DNA of 64,000 nt from Deinococcus sp. QL22 (lineage in GTDB: Bacteria > Deinococcota > Deinococci > Deinococcales > Deinococcaceae), in the NCBI RefSeq assembly GCF_023370075.1, contig NZ_CP097149.1, positions 2,788,001 through 2,852,000 of the forward strand. Direction: 5' to 3'. A program made the position numbers and the translations under genes. This document shows, piece by piece, positions 7,977 through 18,268 of this stretch; positions within the stretch are counted from its first letter, which is position 1, and every line of letters begins with the position of its first letter. The notes under the pieces were generated by a model. That model ran no database searches. It had not been told where the DNA came from and saw only the letters and a program-made list of their open reading frames with translations.

Positions 7977-9155
7977 TCAGGGTTGCCCTTCCAACACCCC
8001 GCCAATCCGCCGCAACACTTCTCCGATCTGCTCCAAACTGGTGGCGTAGCTGAGGCGCACTTGCCCCGGAGCGCCGAAATCTGTGCCGGGAACCACAGCG
8101 ACGCGGCCCTGATCCAGAATCAGACGGGCGGCTTCCAGCTCGTCCGCGTGCAGCTTGGTGGTATCGGCCATCACGTAAAAAGCTCCTTCCGGCGTGGGCG
8201 TGGGCAATCCCAGCGCGTTCAGGCCCGACACGATGGCGTCGCGGCGTTGGCGGTAGGCGGCGCGGGCCATATCAATGAATTCGGTGGTGGCCTCGTGCTG
8301 CTCCAGTGCGGCCAGTGCGGCGTATTGAGAGATGCTGCTGGCATTGCTGGTGCTCTGAGATTGAATGGCATTCATGGCCGCGATCACCGATTTTGGCCCG
8401 CCTGCATAGCCGATTCGCCAGCCGGTCATGGCATAGGCTTTGCTGGCCCCGTTGATGGTCAGGGTGTGGTCGGGTGCGTAGGTGCCGATGCTGATCTGCT
8501 CGGCGTCGTAGACCAGATGCTCGTACATTTCGTCGGTCACGATGATCAGGCCGTGGCGCATTGCGAGGGCTGCCACCGCCCGCAGTACCTCTGGCGAAAA
8601 CACCGCGCCAGTCGGGTTGCCGGGGCTGTTCAGAATAATCATGCGGGAGCGCGGCGTGATCCGGGCTTCCACCTCTGCCGGATCGAGCATAAACCCCGTT
8701 TCGGGTGTGGTCGGCACAGGCACTGGAACCGCCCCGGTAAACGCCACCATTTCCGGGTAGCTGACCCAGTACGGCGCGGGAATCAGTACCTCGTCGCCGG
8801 GATTGAGCAGGGCAAAAAAGGCGTTGAACAGCGCCTGTTTGCCGCCGCTGGTCACCGTTACGGCGTCGGGTGCATGGCTCAGGCCGTTTTCCCGCGCAAA
8901 CTTGGCGCTGATGGCCTCGCGCAGCTCGGGGATTCCGTTCACGCCCGTGTACTTGGTTTTGCCCGACTCTATAGCTGCAACAGCCGCCGCCTTGATGTGT
9001 GGGGGCGTGTCGAAATCCGGCTCGCCCACACTCATGCTGATCACGTCTATGCCCGCCCGCCGCAGTTCCAGGGCGCGGGTGGTCACGGCCACCGTAGAGG
9101 AAGGCTTCAGGCTTTGGACACGGTTTGAGAGTCGAAACGGGGCGGCAGTGGTCAT
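7977..9155 (-). CDS. aspC: Pyridoxal-phosphate aminotransferase, aspartate aminotransferase type
   Basis: Cytoplasmic fold-type I transaminase, most like the class Ib (Thermus/Bacillus) aspartate aminotransferases that interconvert aspartate/2-oxoglutarate and oxaloacetate/glutamate. 392 residues. It shows SMSVGEPDFDTPPHI, TKYTGVNGIPELREAI, the substrate-binding segment LNSPGNPTGAVFS, VTDEMYEHLVYD and the PLP-lysine motif INGASKAYAMTGWRIGY near residue 240. It stands alone, about 80 bases upstream of the AIM24 gene on the same strand. The substrate could also be another amino acid or prephenate. Confidence 0.9.
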   Translation of the reverse strand: MTTAAPFRLSNRVQSLKPSSTVAVTTRALELRRAGIDVISMSVGEPDFDTPPHIKAAAVAAIESGKTKYTGVNGIPELREAISAKFARENGLSHAPDAVTVTSGGKQALFNAFFALLNPGDEVLIPAPYWVSYPEMVAFTGAVPVPVPTTPETGFMLDPAEVEARITPRSRMIILNSPGNPTGAVFSPEVLRAVAALAMRHGLIIVTDEMYEHLVYDAEQISIGTYAPDHTLTINGASKAYAMTGWRIGYAGGPKSVIAAMNAIQSQSTSNASSISQYAALAALEQHEATTEFIDMARAAYRQRRDAIVSGLNALGLPTPTPEGAFYVMADTTKLHADELEAARLILDQGRVAVVPGTDFGAPGQVRLSYATSLEQIGEVLRRIGGVLEGQP

Positions 9156-9306
9156 GGCGTGAGTGTACCTGGCAGCCTGAAACGAGGTGGGGCGGAATCT
9201 ATGCGAGTGGGGCGGTTGGGTTGTGGGCCACGGAAAAAGGGAGGGTAGATCGTGGTTCGGCTGTTCCCTCGTTCTGGCTCCTCCTCAATCCACACTCCCC
9301 ATCCAG

Positions 9307-9840
9307 CTAAAACCGGTAGGTCAGGCCAAGGCGCGTGCCGGGCGAGGACAGGACAGTTCCAGCTGTGTCGAACAGATAGCGCCCTTTAAATTCGCCAAAG
9401 TAGCCCCAGCGCGAGCTTCCGAACGAGTTGCGAATGCCCGCCGTGCCGCTGACCCAGAACAGGTCGCCTAGTACAGTGCCAATGCCCGGCCCGCCGTACA
9501 CGGTGACGTTGCCCACCGGCCCACTGAAGAGCAGATCGGCCCCCACCAATGGCACAATCGGCACGGACACATCTGGCAGGGGAAAAAAGATCACGTCGGC
9601 CATACCACGCACAGATACACTGGCCCTGCCCAGTTGCCCCACCGGAAAGCTGAGGCCTGCGCTGAGACCGGGAAGAATAAAAATTTCGGATGTGAGGCTG
9701 CCCCACACGGTCAGGCCCTCGCGCTGGGTGGGGGCACTGAACAGGTTGGAAGGAGAAGCGGTCTGCGCGTTTGCACTTCCTAACACAGCACTTCCAGATA
9801 CGGCGGCAAGCAGCAGGGCACGGGCAGCAATCTTTATCAC
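9307..9840 (-). CDS. Secreted protein of unknown function, possible small beta-barrel
   Basis: 177 residues starting at GTG. An N-terminal signal peptide (AARALLLAAVSGSAVLGSANAQ, cleavage after about residue 25) is followed by a sequence of short alternating hydrophobic strands with many Gly and Ser residues. It ends in an aromatic residue (GLTYRF). That pattern is typical of outer-membrane barrel proteins, and Deinococcus has an outer membrane. No family is recognised. It is a single gene upstream of the aminotransferase. Confidence 0.7.
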   Translation of the reverse strand: MIKIAARALLLAAVSGSAVLGSANAQTASPSNLFSAPTQREGLTVWGSLTSEIFILPGLSAGLSFPVGQLGRASVSVRGMADVIFFPLPDVSVPIVPLVGADLLFSGPVGNVTVYGGPGIGTVLGDLFWVSGTAGIRNSFGSSRWGYFGEFKGRYLFDTAGTVLSSPGTRLGLTYRF

Positions 9841-9962
9841 CCCTGCATTCTGATGGGGTGAAAATAGTTTGCAAGCACAAATGCGTGTGCTTGCGCCCTC
9901 CCAGCTTCGATACTCGCTTCGCTCGGTAAAGCTAAAACGTTACGGCGAGGGACTTAACAACG

Positions 9963-9984
9963 AAAAAGGACGCCGAAGCGCCCC
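9963..9984 (-). terminator. Intrinsic terminator of the two-component operon
   Basis: On the minus strand a GC stem with a TTCG tetraloop (9984-9978 paired with 9973-9968) is followed at once by five T. It lies 24 bases past the response-regulator stop, a textbook position for ending the operon transcript. Confidence 0.8.
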
Positions 9985-10007
9985 TTGTTGTGGTGTTATT
10001 TGATGAG

Positions 10008-10592
10008 TTAGTGCAGCAGGCCGATGGAACGGGCGCGGCTCACGGCCTCGGTGCGGTCTCCGGCGTCCAGTTTGGCGTACAGGCGGGCCAGGTGATCTTT
10101 CACGGTGTCGGGGCTGACGCCCAGATTTTTGGCGATTTCCTTGTTGCTGTAGCCCTGAGCCAGCAGCGGCAGTACTTCGGATTCACGGGGGGTCAGGCGC
10201 GGCACATCTACATGCGGCAGGCGGTCAATTTCGGGGTGGGCCACGATGTCGCGCAGTTGGCGGGCCAAGCTTTCGGGATCGGTTTCTTTGCTCACGTAGC
10301 CTCTTGCCCCGGCAGCGCGGGCAGCCTGCACGATGGCGGGTTCGGAGAAGGTGGTAATCAGGACGCTGACCACGTTGGGGTTGCTCAGGCGCAGTTTCTC
10401 GCACACCTCGATACCGGTCATGCCGGGCATTTTCACGTCCAGCAGGGCGGCGTCGGGCTGGTGCAGACGGCAGGCGTCCAGCGCGGCCAACCCGTCGGCG
10501 GCCTCGGCCACCACATCAAATCCCTGATGAATGAGTGCGTACTTGAGGCCCATACGGAACAAAGGGTGGTCGTCAGCGATAACTAGTCTCAT
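10008..10592 (-). CDS. NarL/FixJ-family response regulator
   Basis: DNA-binding response regulator, 194 residues. The receiver domain (about 1-118) has the acidic pair ADDHP at 6-10, phosphoacceptor Asp52 in LLDVKMPG, the switch Thr in LITTFS and Lys in YVSKETD. The C-terminal LuxR-type helix-turn-helix reads LTPRESEVLPLLAQGYSNKE, then VSPDTVKDHL. Its ATG overlaps the stop of the upstream histidine kinase as ATGA, so the two are cognate partners. The signal and target genes cannot be told from sequence. Confidence 0.93.
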   Translation of the reverse strand: MRLVIADDHPLFRMGLKYALIHQGFDVVAEAADGLAALDACRLHQPDAALLDVKMPGMTGIEVCEKLRLSNPNVVSVLITTFSEPAIVQAARAAGARGYVSKETDPESLARQLRDIVAHPEIDRLPHVDVPRLTPRESEVLPLLAQGYSNKEIAKNLGVSPDTVKDHLARLYAKLDAGDRTEAVSRARSIGLLH

Positions 10593-11746
10593 GGGGTGAC
10601 CTCCGGAAGGGTCAGGGTAAACAGGGAAGAGGAAGGGGAAAAAGCGCCTGGGACAGTATGGGTGGCACTGGGAGTTGGATCGTGTACTGAAGGTGGAGCC
10701 AATGGGTCAGGCGGCTCTAATCGGTTGGGAGGGTGGCGCTCGTACAGCAGTTGCCCGCCGTGCGCCTCGGCAATGCGCCGCACGATAAACAGGCCCAGCC
10801 CGGCGGTTCCGGCGGTGTAGTGCTGCCCCGCGATCAGGGCAGGCTGAGAATTGAACGGCTGCGCGAGGTCGGCCAGATCACCGCTGAGGCCGGGGCCGTC
10901 GTCCTCTACGCAAATTCCCTGCGGCGTCACGGAAAGATGCACGCCGGTGTGGGCATAGCGCAGAGCGTTCTCGGCCAGGTTGGAAACGGCGCGTTCTATG
11001 ACATGGGCGTCTACGGATGCAGAGCCGCTGCCGCTGACGCTCAGGGTCAGGCTGCGTGCTTCTGCTTGGGAGGCCACTCGGCGGGCCACATTGTCCAGCA
11101 CACCGCGCAGATCGGTTTGATCGGCCTGCAACTTCACGTCTTCGCGCTCGAAACGGTGGGCGTCGGCCATCTGCTGCACCAGTGCCAGAAGGCGCGTCGT
11201 CTCGGCCTGGATCTGTACGCCGACTTCACGGCGCTCGGCTTCCGGCAGCGGGTAGGCGGTCAGGGCGTGTGTCAGGTGCCCGGTGGCGATCAGGGGCGTT
11301 TTCAGGTCGTGTACCAGTGTCGCCATAAACGCGCTGCGGCGGCCTTGCTCGGTGCCGAGGCGGTCTAGCAAAGTGGTAAATGCGCCGCGCAAAGCCCGGA
11401 TTTCGGCGGGGTCGTCGGCGTGTGGTTCGGCAAAATCGCCGCGCTGCACTTCTGTCTCCAGGCGGTTCAGGGGCCGCAGCAACGCGCCGCTGAGGACGTA
11501 GCCTGTAATCGCGCACAGCAGGCCGACCACCAGCATCCATGCCACCAGCGTCAAGGTCGGCACATTGGGCTGCGCCGTAAAAGTCAGCACCAGATTGGGC
11601 AAGAAAGCCAGCAAGAAAATGACCAATGTAAATTGCGCGCGCAGGGTTGCCCGGTACCTGGCCTGTTTTCCGGGCTGTGCAGGAGATACCACCAGAGTCG
11701 CTGCCCGCTTTGGGGCAGAACTCATGCTGGCATCACGTCTGCTCAT
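10589..11746 (-). CDS. Membrane sensor histidine kinase
   Basis: 385 residues. Two membrane segments (about 36-56 and 64-90) are separated by a very short outside loop, so it probably senses the membrane or an internal cue. A HAMP-like linker follows (LRPLNRLETEVQRGDFAEP), then the HisKA box LVHDLKTPLIATGHL with phospho-acceptor His146. The ATPase domain has N-box NLAENALRYAH, G1 EDDGPGLSG and G2 GLGLFIVRRIAEAHGG, followed by an unusually long Pro/Ser-rich tail. It is in one operon with the NarL-type regulator, which it overlaps by four bases. Confidence 0.92.
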   Translation of the reverse strand: MSRRDASMSSAPKRAATLVVSPAQPGKQARYRATLRAQFTLVIFLLAFLPNLVLTFTAQPNVPTLTLVAWMLVVGLLCAITGYVLSGALLRPLNRLETEVQRGDFAEPHADDPAEIRALRGAFTTLLDRLGTEQGRRSAFMATLVHDLKTPLIATGHLTHALTAYPLPEAERREVGVQIQAETTRLLALVQQMADAHRFEREDVKLQADQTDLRGVLDNVARRVASQAEARSLTLSVSGSGSASVDAHVIERAVSNLAENALRYAHTGVHLSVTPQGICVEDDGPGLSGDLADLAQPFNSQPALIAGQHYTAGTAGLGLFIVRRIAEAHGGQLLYERHPPNRLEPPDPLAPPSVHDPTPSATHTVPGAFSPSSSLFTLTLPEVTP

Positions 11747-12001
11747 AAATCACAGCTTAACTGTCATGTTCTGACAGAACCGTCACGGTTACCTGTTGGT
11801 CGGCTATGTGTCAATCCCCCCAGCCTCTGCACCCAATGGGTGGGCCGCTGTGTAGCGTCAGATGGAAGTCAGGAAGGATTCTTTGCAGCCAGATTCCCCG
11901 TGTTTCAGGGACTCCAGTCCAATTGGTAGCAGGCTGAGGGATCAGTCTCGACCCGCTACCGTCTGGTCTTCATTAAGGACTCAGGCTGGCGGGCAGGCTC
12001 C

Positions 12002-13069
12002 CTAGCTCAGCTCATCTCCGGTTTCTTTCTTGGCGTAAGCGTCGCTGATCAGCTTGACCCGCAGTGATGTTCCGTCCGACGCGTAGCGGGCGGCAGCGGG
12101 CGAGACCACCACGCCCTCACGGGTATGCAGGCTGTGCCCAGACACGGTTTCGGGCCCGTCTTTAAGCGTGCGAATTAGAGCAGTGTCGAAGGGGCCAGCG
12201 TAGAGCAGCGGCACGGCCCAGTCTCTGAACCAGCCGCCAAAGTCGGTAAACGTTTGATCCTTGCCATCTACCACGACTCTGAACACCCGCAGGGTTGGCC
12301 CGCTTTGGCCGTAGCCGTAGCCCTTTTGCACGGGCAGCACTTCAGTGAAGACTTGTATTTCTGTTGACTGGACTTCCTGACCCAACGGGTACGCAGCGTC
12401 CACAGCCGCGAACAACCCAGCGGCGTGGGCGGCCTGCCAGTACACGTTTCCGGCATTTTCCTTCAGCCCCAGCGCCTGCCGCGACAGCCCTTTGCTGGTC
12501 ACCACCCATTCGCCGCCCGCCGCACGGTAGTAGATGCCCTGCGACCCGTGCAGTTTTTCAGTGACTACCACAGGCTCGCCGGGCACAAAGTCGCGTTCGT
12601 AGATGCCGAACTGTTCCACGTCATGGTGCCGGTATCCGCCGCCCAGCACGCCACTCACGTTTTCGGCGTCGCCTGCCATAGACACAGGCACGGGCGGCTC
12701 GTAAAACGTGATGCCCAGCCCCTCAGACAGGTCTTCTCCTATCGGCAGGTCGGCCAGGCCCAGCGATTCCAGCATGTCCGGCGGCAAGATCACACCCTGA
12801 GAACGCTCGCCGCGCAGCCGCATGCTGACCACCCGGTTGGCATCTGGGCCGTGCAGATAGGACACGCCCGTGTCGGCGTTGGTGTACAGGCCCGCGAACT
12901 GCGGCGGCAACAGCGCCCGCTCCGGCGCGACTACGATCAGGTCACCGTCTTTAAAGTTGCCCTTCTGAACCACCAACTGAAATGGCCCTACCTTGCATAA
13001 CGCCAGCCGTTCCGCGTTGGGGTGCGGAAAAAGCTGCGCCTCTGCCTTGATCACTTGCCGCTGTGCCAT
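12002..13069 (-). CDS. Nick-sealing RNA ligase, DraRnl (Rnl5) type
   Basis: Covalent nucleotidyltransferase closely resembling Deinococcus radiodurans DraRnl, which seals 3'-OH/5'-phosphate nicks in duplexes when the 3'-OH side is RNA. 355 residues. An N-terminal OB-like domain (about 1-125) holds GDLIVVAPERALLP. The ligase core carries motif I EKLHGSQG with the adenylated Lys172, motif III-like EIQVFTEVLP and a C-terminal motif V LRVKLISD. Start chosen at ATG 13069 (MAQRQVIKAEAQLF); the frame stays open upstream and spells a lipobox-like string with no good start codon. Confidence 0.88.
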   Translation of the reverse strand: MAQRQVIKAEAQLFPHPNAERLALCKVGPFQLVVQKGNFKDGDLIVVAPERALLPPQFAGLYTNADTGVSYLHGPDANRVVSMRLRGERSQGVILPPDMLESLGLADLPIGEDLSEGLGITFYEPPVPVSMAGDAENVSGVLGGGYRHHDVEQFGIYERDFVPGEPVVVTEKLHGSQGIYYRAAGGEWVVTSKGLSRQALGLKENAGNVYWQAAHAAGLFAAVDAAYPLGQEVQSTEIQVFTEVLPVQKGYGYGQSGPTLRVFRVVVDGKDQTFTDFGGWFRDWAVPLLYAGPFDTALIRTLKDGPETVSGHSLHTREGVVVSPAAARYASDGTSLRVKLISDAYAKKETGDELS

Positions 13070-13207
13070 CGCGTGTTCTCCCTTTGGGCCAGAGCTGCAG
13101 CCCGACAGCAAGAATGCCGCCCCGAACGTGGGAACGGCAATCCGCCATTTCCATCAGCGATGGCTTATGTACGGCAACTCTCTTGTCCCGGTTAAAGTGA
13201 AGCACCC

Positions 13208-13822
13208 ATGCTCACCACAGAATTCATGCTGACCTCGCTGATCGTCGCCTTGATTCCAGGAACGGGCGCAATTTATACAATCTCAACAGGGTTGTTTCAT
13301 GGCTGGCGGGCCAGTCTTGCTGCCGCGTTCGGGTGTACGTTGGGCATCATCCCGCACTTGCTCACCAGTGTTTTGGGCCTGTCTTTCGTATTGCACATGA
13401 GCGCTTCCGTCTTTCAGGGCCTCAAGTTTGCTGGGGCCGCCTACCTCTTGTATTTGGCTTGGGCCACTTGGCAAGACCGGGGAACACTGCAATTCAGTGC
13501 GGGTACGGCGGGCCAAAACTCTCGTCAGATCATTGTGCGAGCTGTGTTGCTCAATCTACTGAATCCCAAGCTAACCCTGTTTTTCTTCGCGTTTTTGCCC
13601 CATTTCATTCCGGCGGGTACGCCTTCGCCCAGCGCTTCATTTTTGCTTCTCAGCGCGGTCTTTATGGCCGTTACCTTCGGAGTGTTCGCGGTTTACGGCG
13701 TGTTGTCGGGCAGCATCCGAACTTATGTGGCTCGCTCGCCCAAAGCGATTGTGTGGCTGAGGCGTTCGTTCGCGGCCACCTTTGCCGCCCTGAGCGTCCA
13801 GTTGGCCCTGACAGACCGCTAG
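13208..13822 (+). CDS. LysE/RhtB-family amino acid exporter
   Basis: Inner-membrane exporter of the LysE superfamily, probably releasing an amino acid or homoserine-lactone-like compound. 204 residues with six predicted hydrophobic segments. It has the family signature LIPGTGAIYTISTGLFHGWRA split around residues 16-38, GAAYLLYLAW near 75-85 and LLNLLNPKLTLFFFAFLPHF near 113-132. It is transcribed divergently from the RNA ligase and converges on lepA, sharing a terminator hairpin with it. Confidence 0.88.
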   Translation: MLTTEFMLTSLIVALIPGTGAIYTISTGLFHGWRASLAAAFGCTLGIIPHLLTSVLGLSFVLHMSASVFQGLKFAGAAYLLYLAWATWQDRGTLQFSAGTAGQNSRQIIVRAVLLNLLNPKLTLFFFAFLPHFIPAGTPSPSASFLLLSAVFMAVTFGVFAVYGVLSGSIRTYVARSPKAIVWLRRSFAATFAALSVQLALTDR

Positions 13823-13835
13823 GGACAGTAAGAAA

Positions 13836-13867
13836 GCGCACCAGAGGAGAGATTCCTGCTGGTGCGC
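13836..13867. terminator. Shared terminator between LysE-family gene and lepA
   Basis: Perfect 9-bp inverted repeat GCGCACCAG/CTGGTGCGC (13836-13844 and 13859-13867) between two convergent genes. On the minus strand it is followed by TTTCTTACTG and on the plus by CCCTTTGG, so it can act on both strands, more strongly for lepA. Confidence 0.7.
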
Positions 13868-13891
13868 CCTTTGGTCTGATGGGTTTAAGAC

Positions 13892-15697
<1,806 letters not shown>

Positions 15698-15780
15698 CCC
15701 CGCAGTGTAGCGGGAGGGGGCAAAAGGAATAGGACGCGGGCAAACAGAGGCCCAACAAAGTCTCACTCGGAGGCCGGAAT

Positions 15781-16341
15781 TCAGACCCGTTCCAGCGCTC
15801 GGTGAGGCAGCGGTGGCAACTCCACTTGCACGGAATCGCCCAGGCGAATCTCGCCGCCCACCGCCACCACGCCCATAATTCCCGCTTTGCGAATCACGTT
15901 CCCAGCTTCATCTCGGCCCAGCACCGCCGCCAACAGTCCGGGCCGAAAGGCTTCGATCTGGCTGCAAGGATTCCGTAAACCCGTGACCTCGATCACTGCC
16001 TCAGCGCCCACATGCAGGCGTGTGCCCACCGGAAGCGCCAACAGGTCTAAGCCACGTGTCAGCACATTTTCACCCAGATCGCCGGGCTGAATGTCGAAGC
16101 CTGCCGCGTTCAGTTCATCCAGCAGTTCGCCGTGAATCAGGTGAACCTGACGCAGATTGGGCTGCGTGGGGTCGGCCGCCACGCGGGAACGGTGCTGCAC
16201 GGAGTGGCCCGCGTGTGCGTCGCCCTGCACGCCCAATCCGGCCAACAACTGCACGCCAGGCAAAGGCTGTTTGCTAAAGCTGTGCGTGGGGCTGGCCGCC
16301 ACAGAAACGATGCTGGTCGGGGCGGAAGCAGTGGACTTCAT
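15781..16341 (-). CDS. MOSC domain protein
   Basis: Stand-alone molybdenum-cofactor sulfurase C-terminal (MOSC) domain protein, 186 residues. MOSC proteins bind or transfer sulfur and act on, or deliver, molybdenum-cofactor-linked substrates. Visible features are [20 protein letters not shown] near residue 35, [31 protein letters not shown], and the conserved Cys in [16 protein letters not shown] near residue 125. No partner molybdenum enzyme lies nearby. Confidence 0.88.
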   Translation of the reverse strand: MKSTASAPTSIVSVAASPTHSFSKQPLPGVQLLAGLGVQGDAHAGHSVQHRSRVAADPTQPNLRQVHLIHGELLDELNAAGFDIQPGDLGENVLTRGLDLLALPVGTRLHVGAEAVIEVTGLRNPCSQIEAFRPGLLAAVLGRDEAGNVIRKAGIMGVVAVGGEIRLGDSVQVELPPLPHRALERV

Positions 16342-16477
16342 CTTGTTTCCATTCTGCCTCAGGTTCGCTGGATCGGGCGGTCTGACTATCCGGGAACCGA
16401 TATTCGTAACCTGCCCGGTACCATCACAACTCTGTGCCGTTACTGAAAGAGTGGAACGTTAAGATTGAACCAGACAT

Positions 16478-17212
16478 ATGAGACGCCCCCCATCTGCCCT
16501 GCTGACCCGCTGCCTGTTGCCCGCCCTCCTGTGCGCGGCAACGCTGAGTGCCTGCGGCGCTGTCGGCCCGGAAAGCGGAGTGGGCGTCAGTGCGAGTGGC
16601 GTTATCGTGTTCCCGCCCAGTGCCGGAACTGCCGTATTCACAGCTTCTATAGATGGACAGGCGCAGGCGATCGCCTCGGCAGCGGTGGCGGCCGACGGCA
16701 GTTACCGGCTGGCCTTGCCCACCACACCGCGCCTGCCCAGCCGGAGCAACCTGGAGAATCTGCCCACTGTGCCCAGCGTGCTGCCCGACCAGGTGCGCGG
16801 CGTGGATTGCAGTGGCGAACCCGTTGCCAGTACCCCCAATGCCCGCGTGCTCGTACTCAACGGCGGCACCTTTATGCCCACAAGTGCGGGCGGGGCAATC
16901 ACGGGTCAACTGATGCCCGCCAGCGCCGCCATCAGCAACCGCCTCACGTCGCAGGACATTCTGATTACCACCCGCACCCACGCCTACGCTGACCGCGATG
17001 TGCGGATTACGGGAACCCTGAACTGCACCTTTACCCGCGCCGACGGCAGCACGGTAGAGGGCACTGTCCAGATCAATTACGACCTCAAGCACGGCTGGAA
17101 TTCACTGGAAACCCGTACCGGGCAGCCTTCAAGCGACGCGCCGATTGCCACCGTGACCAGTTCTCACACGCTGGCAAATGTGAATTGGCGGTACTTGCCC
17201 GTGACGCCGTAA
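16478..17212 (+). CDS. Lipoprotein of unknown function
   Basis: 244 residues with a lipoprotein signal: basic start MRRPP, a hydrophobic core and lipobox LSACG near residue 26. The mature part begins with a region resembling the carboxypeptidase-regulatory or Big-type folds (ASGVIVFPPSAGTAVFTASI, then AADGSYRLALP) and contains a Cys in GVDCSG and another in LNCTFTRADGSTVEG. No enzyme motif is seen. It lies divergently from the MOSC gene, separated by 136 bases. Confidence 0.75.
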   Translation: MRRPPSALLTRCLLPALLCAATLSACGAVGPESGVGVSASGVIVFPPSAGTAVFTASIDGQAQAIASAAVAADGSYRLALPTTPRLPSRSNLENLPTVPSVLPDQVRGVDCSGEPVASTPNARVLVLNGGTFMPTSAGGAITGQLMPASAAISNRLTSQDILITTRTHAYADRDVRITGTLNCTFTRADGSTVEGTVQINYDLKHGWNSLETRTGQPSSDAPIATVTSSHTLANVNWRYLPVTP

Positions 17213-17268
17213 ACGGCTGCGGTTCCCAAGGGCCGGGTTCATACTGGTACGGCTTCATACTGGGGCGC

Positions 17269-18126
17269 ATGAGCGAGTTTCAGCGCCCACTTTCTTTGGG
17301 CTACCACACCGATCTGGCCCTGCGCCTGCATGAGGGCGGTTCCTGCGAAGTTCTGGAACTGGCGGAACTGGGCCGTGTTGTTCGGATTACCACGCCCAGC
17401 AATCCTACGTTCTGGTGGGGCAACTTTTTACTGATGCCCCGGCCCCCGCGTCCGGGCGAGCTGACTGCGTGGTTGGAAGCTTTTCAGCAGGCACACCCGC
17501 AGGCCCGGCACGTGACCTTTGGGCTGGATACCACCGATGGCGAGGGCGGCGCAGAGCAGGAGTTTTTGAATGCAGGATTTAGCCTGCACTGCGATACCGT
17601 CCTGACCACTTCTCAGACGCTCCCGCCCCGTACCCTCAACACCGACCTGAAGTTCCGGCCACTGGACGCCACGCAGGACGCCGACTGGCTAGCAGCTTTG
17701 GCCCTCAGAATGGCCGTGAACGCCGCCGATCCAGAGCCGCACGAGGCAGCGGGCTACCAAAGCTTTGCTGCCCGCAAGCTGGAAGCCGCCCGCGCCGCTC
17801 AGCAAAGAGGGCGGGGAGCCATGTTCGGCGCGTTTGACCCCACAGGCCAGATGTATTCGGGATTGGGCGTCTTCTCGGCGGACGCGGCCAACCAGGCGGG
17901 CGGCGTCACGCGCTACCAGAATGTGGAAACGCACCCCGAGGCCCGCTCGTTGGGACTGGCGGGCACCCTGGTACACCGGGCAGGCGAGTGGGCACGCACC
18001 CACCTGCACGCCCAGACCTTGGTCATCGTGGCTGACCCGGCCTACCACGCCCAACGCCTGTACGAACGCGCCGGCTTCCGGCCCACCGAGATTCAGACCG
18101 GATGGGAACGCTCCCCGCAAGAGTAA
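17269..18126 (+). CDS. GNAT-family N-acetyltransferase
   Basis: 285 residues. The C-terminal half has the acetyl-CoA-binding region of the GNAT fold: YQNVETHPEARSLGLAGTLV (a degenerate R/Q-x-x-G-x-G/A loop) and LVIVADPAYHAQRLYERAGF. The N-terminal half (LGYHTDLALRLHEGG onward) looks like a second, degenerate GNAT-type domain. The substrate is unknown. ATG 17269 is used rather than an upstream in-frame start that lies within the lipoprotein gene. An IS630 element sits 140 bases downstream. Confidence 0.82.
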   Translation: MSEFQRPLSLGYHTDLALRLHEGGSCEVLELAELGRVVRITTPSNPTFWWGNFLLMPRPPRPGELTAWLEAFQQAHPQARHVTFGLDTTDGEGGAEQEFLNAGFSLHCDTVLTTSQTLPPRTLNTDLKFRPLDATQDADWLAALALRMAVNAADPEPHEAAGYQSFAARKLEAARAAQQRGRGAMFGAFDPTGQMYSGLGVFSADAANQAGGVTRYQNVETHPEARSLGLAGTLVHRAGEWARTHLHAQTLVIVADPAYHAQRLYERAGFRPTEIQTGWERSPQE

Positions 18127-18268
18127 GCGCGTCAACCGGCCTCCGTTGGCTTGTGGCCTCTACTCGGATTCGTGCCGTCAACCTGAACAGCGACGGGTCT
18201 GCGATACACAAAAAAGAAGTTGCAGTCGGGGCAAAGAATACTCGGCAGCCCCACTGTGACACCTTCTA

